The translations under genes were made by a program, and so were the position numbers. Under the pieces are notes generated by a model, which saw only the letters and a list, made by a program, of their open reading frames with translations, searched no databases and had not been told where the DNA came from. Below are positions 34,052-39,984 of a DNA stretch of 39,984 nt, piece by piece (the first letter of the stretch is position 1; each line of letters starts with the position of its first letter). This DNA is from JAJFUG01 sp964473155 (GTDB taxonomy: Bacteria; Gemmatimonadota; Glassbacteria; GWA2-58-10), in the NCBI GenBank assembly GCA_964473155.1, contig CAYYNT010000041.1, positions 1 to 39,984 on the forward strand, given 5' to 3'.

Positions 34052-34177
34052 GGGGCTGTCCCAAAAGTCTTAAATGGGGCACGGCGCGCCGTGCCCCTAC
34101 AGAACTGCTTTTATTTCAATTGGTTAGAGATTGCAGCAATTTGCAAAGAGCAAAATCGGGGACTTTTGGGACAGCCC
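34052..34177 (+). mobile_element. MITE-like element A, copy 2 (best preserved)
   Basis: This 126-base element has terminal inverted repeats GGGCTGTCCCAAAAGTC (34053-34069) and GACTTTTGGGACAGCCC (34161-34177), 17 bases and perfect. It contains the 22-base palindrome at 34076-34097 and the inner block GCAAAGAGCAAAATCGGGG, also found in copy 1. No target-site duplication is clear at its edges. It is non-coding. I use this copy as the reference for the family. Confidence 0.8.
34076..34097. repeat. 22-base perfect palindrome (hairpin module, ACGGCGCGCCGT core)
   Basis: GGGGCACGGCG is followed by its exact reverse complement. It has the GGGGC...GCCCC(TAC) frame of the modules at 29782 and 31923 but a different, still self-complementary core. 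Confidence 0.75.
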
Positions 34178-34211
34178 AAATTAAACAGAACAATGAAACG
34201 ACAGCCGGACG

Positions 34212-34835
34212 CTAAATCCATCCCTTGGTAAACCGTGCGTAATTGTACTCGTCGATAATTTTCAACAACGACTTGCCGGGGCTTGTCCCAACTTTATCTT
34301 TCAGTCTTTCCGCCATGACTTTTGATATAAAAATGAATTTGATATACGTCCCACTTGGATCGTCCGAGTAGTCACAACCATATTCCAATGCTATTTTCTT
34401 ATCCCAGAGCGGGAAAAAAGCGGGAGCAAGCAGATGTAACGCTTTCGCCACTGCAACAGGACTTTTCCTTTCCTTTGATTTACCATCTGACACCTTCAAG
34501 GTAGTGAGGAAGTCGTTGAACAGGTCTTGAATCGTTTCATTATCTGCCTCACAGAATGACAATACCGTTCGATCTCTGAATGCTTTAAGAATACTCATTC
34601 TCCGAGATAGTGTTTGTTCAAGTATCTGGAAATCAAATTCACCGTATCGATAAAAGGCATTGTTCCAAGTCAACAGAAGCACCCCGAGGGCGTCCGCCAT
34701 TTCCAACGGCTTGCCCCAGAAATGTTCCACAAGAAATGTTGCGACCTTGTACATCGCGTCACGCTTCTCGTGTTCCCGAAAAACTTTCGAACCTCTTTCA
34801 ATTTCTTGCGGTTCAACCAGATATTGTGTTCTCAT
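34212..34835 (-). CDS. Hypothetical protein, A+T-rich orphan, 207 residues
   Basis: I do not recognise a named family. The protein is soluble, charged and largely helical, with no signal peptide or membrane segment. A notable stretch is KALHLLAPAFFPLWDKKIALEYG (split here: KALHLLAPAFF, PLWDKKIALEYG, about 135-157), which has the look of a conserved core. Base composition and codon use are clearly richer in A and T than in neighbours, and a mobile-type element ends 34 bases from its stop, both suggesting horizontal transfer. The ribosome-binding site is weak. It could belong with the small gene upstream at 34944-35186. A defence or mobile-element function is possible, but there is no direct evidence. 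Confidence 0.65.
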   Translation of the reverse strand: MRTQYLVEPQEIERGSKVFREHEKRDAMYKVATFLVEHFWGKPLEMADALGVLLLTWNNAFYRYGEFDFQILEQTLSRRMSILKAFRDRTVLSFCEADNETIQDLFNDFLTTLKVSDGKSKERKSPVAVAKALHLLAPAFFPLWDKKIALEYGCDYSDDPSGTYIKFIFISKVMAERLKDKVGTSPGKSLLKIIDEYNYARFTKGWI

Positions 34836-34943
34836 TTTTGCGTCGAGACCTATTGACCGGCAGTATGAGGTTGCACCATGTATATAATAATTGGTTTATT
34901 CCTCCAGTAGTTTTTATTTTATTTGTTGATTGCTGGACTCACT

Positions 34944-35186
34944 CTAATCGTCTTCTTGAATTACAACATCCATATTAGCCGCCCTGCATGACTCTAAAAA
35001 TTTGGGGAATATGTCACTCCATTCTCCACAAAATGTACCTGTGAGAATATAAGCAGCTATCTCTTGGGAATTAGGATCCTCCGGCTTAATGCTCTCCGCC
35101 AAAAAATTAAATTTACGGAGCTGTTCCTTTATAACCTTTTCTCCATTGGGCATTGGAATAGAAAATCTAATTCTCAGCTTGACCAT
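34944..35186 (-). CDS. Small hypothetical protein, 80 residues, A+T-rich
   Basis: This is a small acidic protein (ends in VVIQEDD) with a short beta start (MVKLRIRFSIPMP) and a helical remainder. The ATG at 35186 is preceded by a strong GGAGGG ribosome-binding site with 7 bases of spacing, which supports it as a real gene despite its size. It shares the A+T-rich composition of the 207-residue gene downstream, 108 bases away on the same strand. I recognise no family. Confidence 0.6.
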   Translation of the reverse strand: MVKLRIRFSIPMPNGEKVIKEQLRKFNFLAESIKPEDPNSQEIAAYILTGTFCGEWSDIFPKFLESCRAANMDVVIQEDD

Positions 35187-35234
35187 TTATATACCCTCCA
35201 ACAAATACTGGGTAAACATTGAACAATCGGTTTG

Positions 35235-35762
35235 TTAATTTCCCGATCCTGTGGTGCGCGATGCGCTCTTTTTCTTCCAGGGTTTGAGCACGGAAATGAA
35301 CATCGTAACAATCAGAACAGCCACCTGGATCATGCCGAAAGTGTTGTTGAGGCGGCGCGCCTCGATGTAGCGCCCGTCGCCGAGCGCCTCAAGCCCGAGG
35401 GCCCCTGAAATGGCGGTGAACTCGTTGACCCAGGGGCCAAGGAAGAATGTCCCGAAAAGAATCGCGCTCACGGTGACCGCCCATTTGACAGTCAGCCAGC
35501 GGTGACGGAAAAAGCCCCAGGCAGTGAACAGGCTGTACAGCAGACCGGTCACCAGGCTGCCCAGGGCGCAGGGGATGACGATAAAATCATCGATCAGCTT
35601 GACTGCGGAGTTGAAGGCGAACAACTGCTGACCATCGGACGGGGCGGCGGATTTCACGTTCAATACCAGCAACATGCAGACCGCCGCTCCCAGCCAGCCC
35701 CCGGCGAGTATCAGGTGCGCCCCTTTGAGCCATTTCACGCCTTTCGCTCCAAGCTGCCTCAT
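35235..35762 (-). CDS. Four-helix integral membrane protein (DUF2269/CopD-like)
   Basis: This 175-residue protein has four predicted membrane helices (about 12-32, 55-80, 87-108 and 145-165). The N-terminal pattern KGAHLILAGGWLGAAVCMLL, with His in the first helix, is typical of the DUF2269/CopD-like group of small inner-membrane proteins, some of which bind heme or copper. The basic C-terminus (KPWKKKSASR) should be cytoplasmic. It follows the CocE-type hydrolase by 18 bases on the same strand, so the two are probably co-transcribed. The function is unknown. Confidence 0.7.
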   Translation of the reverse strand: MRQLGAKGVKWLKGAHLILAGGWLGAAVCMLLVLNVKSAAPSDGQQLFAFNSAVKLIDDFIVIPCALGSLVTGLLYSLFTAWGFFRHRWLTVKWAVTVSAILFGTFFLGPWVNEFTAISGALGLEALGDGRYIEARRLNNTFGMIQVAVLIVTMFISVLKPWKKKSASRTTGSGN

Positions 35763-35780
35763 CTTTCTCCCCTTTCAGGA

Positions 35781-37562
35781 TCAGCGCGGCATGACCGGCA
35801 GGATCAGACGCGAAGAGCGCTCCTTGTCGTGGAACACCTGCTGGTCCGCAATTTTGTACTCGGTCTTCCCGGAGAATGCGGGGCCGGGAGTGTTCAGGTT
35901 CCGGTCGTAGCGCGGAAAATCGCTGCTGGAGACTTCCAGACGCACGCAATGCCCGGCCTGGAATGTGTTGGCCGTGGGCGTCAGTTCGATAACCAGCCGT
36001 GTCGGCTGGCCGGGGACAAGCTCTTCCCAGCGCTCGAGGCTGTTGCGCAGCGGGGCGCGCAGTATGCCGGAGCTGATATTTATCGCCTTGCCAGACTGAT
36101 CGACATCCACCAGCTTGGCGGTGAAATCCGTGTTCGAGGCGCTGGAGGCGATCCACAGCTCCACGCTTATCGGTCCGATCACCGTGAGATCTTTGTCGAG
36201 CGGAGCGCTGGTGTACACGAGCACGTCATTGCGCAGTTCCACCGGCCTCTGGTCGTAGGGTCCGGCGGTCACGATTGTCTCGCGGCAGCAGTCGTTGCCC
36301 CCCAGGGTGGGGACAGGGTCGGACGGGTCGTAGCGGTAGGAGTCGGGGCGCTCCTTGCCGGCGGGCGGGCGCCCGTCCAGGCTGCCGTCGCCCATGAGGC
36401 TGTTCGCCCCTTTCTTCGCATGAAGGAAGAAATCCGTTTTGACAGCCCCGGCGGGCGGCCAGGAGTCGAAATCACGCCAGACATTTTCGCCCATCACGAA
36501 CAGGCGCACGGGTTTCTCGGCGTCCAGCCCGTTCTTTTCGCCTTTCAGCCAGTAGTCGCACCAGCGCGCCACCGAGTTGGTCTCATCGAACGCGCCCTGG
36601 GGGCCGAAATCCACCTGCCCGGACTTGCGGCCGCCGGTGGAGCCGTGGAACCAGGGGCCGATCACCAGGCGGCTGCCTGAGCGCGCCTCGGGTGTGGCGC
36701 CCTTCTCGCGCATGCCGCAGAAATTCTCGATCGTCCCTTTCAGGAACACGTCGTACCAGCCGCCCAGGCTGAACGCGGGCACGCGGATTTTGTCGTAGGT
36801 GGTGGAGACGCTGTATTTTTTCCAGTAGTCATCGTACAGCGGATGCGCCAGCCATTCGGCGTACCAGGGGACATTGCGTCCCAGCGCCTCCGGTATTTTC
36901 GACAGCGGCAGGGAGCCGAACAGTGCGTTCCAGTCCAGGGGCTGGGCGTTCATGTCCTGACCCACGCGGGCCGGGATGCTCAGAGCGCCCCACATGCTGT
37001 CGAAACTCAGGGCGAACGCTCCGCCGTCATATATCCAGTGACGGTAGAGGTCGCTGGCCGCCACCACGGTGTACATGCAGGCCAGGTGCTCGTTGGCCAG
37101 CCGCGCCGGAAACCATTGGGTCAACCCGACATAGCTTCCGCCGAGCGTGCCCACCTTGCCGTTGGACCAAGGCTGCACACCGCACCACTGCTGCGAGTCG
37201 TAGCCGTCCTCTATCTCGTTGACAAAGGGTATGAAACGGCCGTCGCTGTCGCACTTTCCGCGCACGTCCATAAGCACCATCACGTAACCGCGGCGCGCCC
37301 ACGAATAACCGCCATCCGGGTCGTAGTTGCCGTAGGGTGTGCGCTCCAGAAGCACCGGGAACTGGCCGCTGGCGTCCGGGCGGTATATGTCCGCCGAGAG
37401 AAGCGTGCCGTCGCGCATCGGCACTTTCACATCGAACTCGGCCCGCACCTTGTACTGCGCGATCTCCGCGGCGGCCGCCACGGAGATCGCGCAAAGAAGT
37501 GAAAGGATAGACATGAAAACCAATCCGGTTTTTACAGCCGCCTTTTGCCTGGTGGAATGCAT
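35781..37562 (-). CDS. Secreted CocE/NonD-type hydrolase (X-Pro dipeptidyl-peptidase S15 family)
   Basis: This is a predicted periplasmic or secreted alpha/beta-hydrolase acting on esters, amides or peptides. The 593 residues comprise a signal peptide (1-32, ending VAAAAE), an S15-type alpha/beta domain, and the family's C-terminal jelly-roll (about 385-590). The catalytic triad is visible: Ser143 in GGSYVG, Asp271 in GGWYDVF and His306 in GPWFHG, together with the family motif MDVRGKCDSDG. The start at 37562 has AAGGAG 6 bases upstream and a promoter at 37649-37677. The substrate cannot be predicted. The family includes cocaine esterase, glutaryl acylases and X-Pro peptidases. Confidence 0.92.
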   Translation of the reverse strand: MHSTRQKAAVKTGLVFMSILSLLCAISVAAAAEIAQYKVRAEFDVKVPMRDGTLLSADIYRPDASGQFPVLLERTPYGNYDPDGGYSWARRGYVMVLMDVRGKCDSDGRFIPFVNEIEDGYDSQQWCGVQPWSNGKVGTLGGSYVGLTQWFPARLANEHLACMYTVVAASDLYRHWIYDGGAFALSFDSMWGALSIPARVGQDMNAQPLDWNALFGSLPLSKIPEALGRNVPWYAEWLAHPLYDDYWKKYSVSTTYDKIRVPAFSLGGWYDVFLKGTIENFCGMREKGATPEARSGSRLVIGPWFHGSTGGRKSGQVDFGPQGAFDETNSVARWCDYWLKGEKNGLDAEKPVRLFVMGENVWRDFDSWPPAGAVKTDFFLHAKKGANSLMGDGSLDGRPPAGKERPDSYRYDPSDPVPTLGGNDCCRETIVTAGPYDQRPVELRNDVLVYTSAPLDKDLTVIGPISVELWIASSASNTDFTAKLVDVDQSGKAINISSGILRAPLRNSLERWEELVPGQPTRLVIELTPTANTFQAGHCVRLEVSSSDFPRYDRNLNTPGPAFSGKTEYKIADQQVFHDKERSSRLILPVMPR

Positions 37563-37648
37563 GGAGCGCTCCTTATGGGATGCCGGTTCCGGCTTCTCCG
37601 GCGCAAAATGATGGTGCTGTTGGAACAGATGAAGGCAGCAACGCTACA

Positions 37649-37677
37649 AGTATAGACAGAGCGCCGGTCCGGGGCAA
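37649..37677 (-). promoter_or_regulatory. Promoter for the CocE-type hydrolase
   Basis: On the minus strand TTGCCC (37677-37672) and TATACT (37654-37649) are spaced by 17 bases. Transcription would start about 80 bases before the ATG at 37562. Confidence 0.5.
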
Positions 37678-37783
37678 GAGTGCAGTGATTTTCTGCATAG
37701 TCATGGATGCCACATGCGGGAATGCAATTGTCCGGATAAGAGGAAAGTGTGGAGAGAGCGTCTTTTGACTTATCTACAGTTTG

Positions 37784-37812
37784 TTGCATTGCACACCTGA
37801 GAGAACTATTAT
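37784..37812 (+). promoter_or_regulatory. Possible promoter for the anion permease
   Basis: TTGCAT (37784-37789) and TATTAT (37807-37812) are separated by 17 bases. The transcript would begin near 37819 and lead to the TTG start at 37869. This agrees with the shorter gene start. Confidence 0.42.
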
Positions 37813-37868
37813 TCGATCCTGTTTTCATTGCCGAAGAACAGACGGATATTGCGACGAGGAGACAGAGC

Positions 37869-39080
37869 TTGGATTTCTCCGTTCTTATAGTCTTTCTGGT
37901 GGTCTATCTGGGGATGATCCTGGGCGGCATCCCGCCGCTGGCGGTGGACCGCACGGGCATTGCTCTGTTAGGCTCCATCGCGCTTCTGGCCCTGGGGCGG
38001 GTGGACACCAATACCGCCACCCGGGCGGTGGACATTCCCACCATGGCCCTGCTTTTCGGCCTGATGATAGTCTCAGCGCAGTTCCGCCTGGCCGGGTTCT
38101 ACACCTGGCTGGTGCGGCGGGTCGGGGCGGCGCGGGTGGGCCCGGCCTCGTTACTTGCGCTGGTGATCCTGACTGTCGGCCTGCTTTCCGCCCTTTTAGC
38201 CAACGACATAGTCTGCCTGGCGGTGGCCCCGATCCTCGTGGAATGCTGCCGGGCGCGCGGCCTCGCTCCCATGCCGTTCCTTCTGGCCCTGGCCTGCGCC
38301 GCCAATGTAGGGTCCGCGGCCACACTGATCGGCAACCCGCAGAACATGCTGATCGGTCAGGTGCTGCATCTGTCATTCAAGGATTATCTCCTGCATGCCT
38401 CAGTCCCGGCTGTACTCGGACTGGCCGTGGTCTGGGGGGTGTTGTACTGTTTTTACCGGGGAAAATGGGAAAGCCCTCACGAGAAACAGCCGGTGGCCGC
38501 TCCGGAATTCAGTCATTGGCAGACAATCAAGGGCCTGTTCGTGCTGGTGGTGCTGGTTGTGTTTTTCCTGATCGCGCCCTGGCCGCGGGAGGCAGCGGCC
38601 CTGGCGGCCGGCGGGCTGCTGCTCTGCTCACGGCGCATGCGTTCGCGTGAGATGCTGGCCCTGGTGGACTGGCAATTGCTGGTGCTGTTTTTCGGCCTGT
38701 TCATTGTCAATTACGCTTTACAGCAGAGCGGCTGGCTGGAAGTCCTGATGAGCGGCCTTGCAGCCTCCGGGATAAACCCGTCCCATCCGGGCTGGCTGTT
38801 CGCGCTGTCGACGGCGCTGTCCAACCTTGTCTCTAACGTCCCGGCGGTGATGCTTCTTCTGCCCTCGGCCACGCACCCGCAGGCCGGGGCCGTGCTGGCG
38901 CTCTCCTCCACCCTGGCCGGGAACCTCCTGCTGGTCGGCTCGATCGCCAACCTGATCGTGGCGGACCAGGCGGCGCGCTACGGGATCAGGATCACCTGGG
39001 GCGCGCACGCCCGCGTGGGCGTCCCGGTCACCCTGCTGACCCTGCTTATCGCCGGACTGTGGCTCTGGCTGCTGACTTAA
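37869..39080 (+). CDS. ArsB/NhaD-type anion or Na+/H+ permease (IT superfamily)
   Basis: This integral inner-membrane transporter of 403 residues has about 10 to 11 helices. The start of the protein (LDFSVLIVFLVVYLGMILGG), the DRTGIALLG segment and the repeated ANDIVCLAVAPILV and GSAATLIGNPQNMLIG, with SNLVSNVPAVMLLLP in the second half, are hallmarks of the ArsB/NhaD/DASS group. The frame is open upstream to 37749, but I place the start at TTG 37869. GAGGAGA lies 6 bases before it, and the upstream peptide has no counterpart in the family. It is divergent from the hydrolase gene. The ion cannot be specified. Confidence 0.88.
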   Translation: MDFSVLIVFLVVYLGMILGGIPPLAVDRTGIALLGSIALLALGRVDTNTATRAVDIPTMALLFGLMIVSAQFRLAGFYTWLVRRVGAARVGPASLLALVILTVGLLSALLANDIVCLAVAPILVECCRARGLAPMPFLLALACAANVGSAATLIGNPQNMLIGQVLHLSFKDYLLHASVPAVLGLAVVWGVLYCFYRGKWESPHEKQPVAAPEFSHWQTIKGLFVLVVLVVFFLIAPWPREAAALAAGGLLLCSRRMRSREMLALVDWQLLVLFFGLFIVNYALQQSGWLEVLMSGLAASGINPSHPGWLFALSTALSNLVSNVPAVMLLLPSATHPQAGAVLALSSTLAGNLLLVGSIANLIVADQAARYGIRITWGAHARVGVPVTLLTLLIAGLWLWLLT

Positions 39081-39086
39081 GGATTG

Positions 39087-39890
39087 TCATTTTTTCCGTA
39101 CGGCTTTCTCGATCTCCGGCTGCACGCGCTCCGGCACGAACCAGTATCCGGGCTGAACGCGCAGTGCGATGCCGGCATATTCCCGCGCTGTCTCGCTGTT
39201 GCCCTCCCTGGCCTCGACCAGCGCCAGCCAGGCCCATATCTCGGCCTCGGTTCCCCAGTCCGGTGTCAGACTGTCAATCCGGGTGTAGGCCCGGCGCAGC
39301 TCTATCGCCCGGTAAAGCCGCTCCCGGGCGCGGTTCGCTCCCCCGCCGAACGCCGAGGGCCGGTATATCCGGCTGACCCCGTCCACCAGCGCCGCCCGCG
39401 GGTCGAGCGAGTCGGCCCGGATGGCCCTCTCGAGGCAATCCCCGGCCCGCCGCGCCTGAGCGATGGCCCCGAACACCGAAACATGACGCATCAGGTTCCC
39501 CGCGCAGTCCGCCATCAGCGCCAGGACCGGCGCCCCGCCGCCCAGCGAATCGGCCGTTATCAGCAGAACGACAGCCTCGCGCAGCGATTGCTCCGACCTT
39601 CTGCCATCCCGCTCCTGGAGCCTGCGGCCCATTAAAGCCGCGCAGTAGCCGCGGCAGTAATGGATGCGCCAGTTATCCCGGAAACCGGGGAGCGCGGCCA
39701 GGGTATCGGCGGCTGCACGCAGGGCGTTCATCCGGAGCGTGTCCCCCTCGCTCCAGGACCGCTCCAGCGAACGGCTCAATCCGTTAAGGACCGTATCGGC
39801 GGGCGCGGCGGCGGAGACCGCTGCGCTCAGGAACAGGCAGAAAACGGTTGTCCGGGCCATGCCGATATATGGTTGCAGGGTATTTGTCAT
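39087..39890 (-). CDS. Secreted TPR-like protein of unknown function
   Basis: This 267-residue protein has a signal peptide (MARTTVFCLFLSAAVSAAAPAD if started at the second Met, 39860). The remainder is helical, with tetratricopeptide-like units (RRAGDCLERAIRADSLDPRAAL, then AEIWAWLALVEAREGNSETAREYAGIALRVQPGY in part). A distinctive segment, GVSRIYRPSAFGGGANRARERLYRAIELRR in two parts (about 165-195), recurs in a family of periplasmic TPR proteins I cannot name. It converges with the permease gene, 6 bases apart. The choice between starts at 39890 and 39860 is open, as neither has a strong ribosome-binding site. Confidence 0.7.
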   Translation of the reverse strand: MTNTLQPYIGMARTTVFCLFLSAAVSAAAPADTVLNGLSRSLERSWSEGDTLRMNALRAAADTLAALPGFRDNWRIHYCRGYCAALMGRRLQERDGRRSEQSLREAVVLLITADSLGGGAPVLALMADCAGNLMRHVSVFGAIAQARRAGDCLERAIRADSLDPRAALVDGVSRIYRPSAFGGGANRARERLYRAIELRRAYTRIDSLTPDWGTEAEIWAWLALVEAREGNSETAREYAGIALRVQPGYWFVPERVQPEIEKAVRKK

Positions 39891-39984
39891 GCGATGTTTT
39901 TCAACCCGGCTGTGGAACAGTTAATGCCCTGACTAGTCAAGTCTTAAAAGTTCTGTAAAATTGGATCAAGAGTTTCGGGTATAG

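Larger units (their letters stand above)
33840..34211. other. 372-base gap between the dockerin gene and the A+T-rich gene pair
   Basis: 33840-34050 is the upstream region of the dockerin gene. On the minus strand it has a TACAAT (33882-33877) without a clear -35 box, and an A+T-rich stretch 33960-34015 that may hold the promoter. 34052-34177 is element A copy 2. No gene is supported. Confidence 0.5.

Noticed and set aside
34178..35234. The A+T-rich gene pair as a toxin-antitoxin system
   Set aside because: The layout is suggestive, but neither protein shows a toxin or antitoxin motif, and the genes are 108 bases apart rather than overlapping. It is kept only as an open question in the findings.

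Overview
The window looks like a chromosomal segment of an uncultured diderm (Gram-negative-type) bacterium, most plausibly from the FCB superphylum. The basis is a 2,100-residue SprA/Sov-like protein (the outer-membrane translocon of the type IX secretion system), LPS-type glycosyltransferases, LptF/LptG, an MlaEFD lipid transporter and a secreted protein ending in a dockerin. G+C is high over most of the window, and TTG and GTG starts are frequent. No rRNA, tRNA, CRISPR array, prophage or full insertion sequence was seen, and the exact phylum cannot be fixed from sequence reading alone.

Layout. 1-2995 (minus): nuoJ-nuoK-nuoL of respiratory complex I behind a near-consensus sigma-70-type promoter. 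3041-4872 (plus): two overlapping LPS-type glycosyltransferases. 4873-5336: a repeat-rich gap. 5337-8759: a URO-D-like protein, a DMT-family transporter (minus) and a secreted protein built of 16-residue repeats. 8763-13520 (minus): lptF, lptG and glycogen debranching enzyme glgX. 13900-22135 (plus): promoter, sprA, a ComEA-like helix-hairpin-helix protein and an NtrC-type response regulator, tightly packed. 22218-27115 (plus): promoter, a GAF-SpoIIE phosphatase, an RsbW-like kinase and a STAS antagonist (a complete partner-switching set), then mlaE, mlaF and mlaD. 27252-31632 (plus): lon, engB and a type I mannose-6-phosphate isomerase. 31633-34211: repeats on both sides of a secreted dockerin protein (minus). 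34212-35186 (minus): two A+T-rich orphan genes. 35235-39890: a membrane protein, a secreted CocE/S15-type hydrolase, an anion permease (plus) and a secreted TPR-like protein (minus).

Most genes serve the envelope: LPS assembly and export (glycosyltransferases, LptFG), outer-membrane lipid traffic (Mla), protein secretion (SprA) and secreted or surface proteins. Two regulatory blocks, the NtrC-type regulator and the partner-switching set, sit directly beside the secretion and lipid-transport genes.

The least expected signal is non-coding. A small element of about 126 bp with terminal inverted repeats occurs four times between genes. Three copies carry an off-centre hairpin with a common frame but a core that differs while staying self-complementary. 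One copy has been split by a second, unrelated inverted-repeat element flanked by TTAA on both sides.
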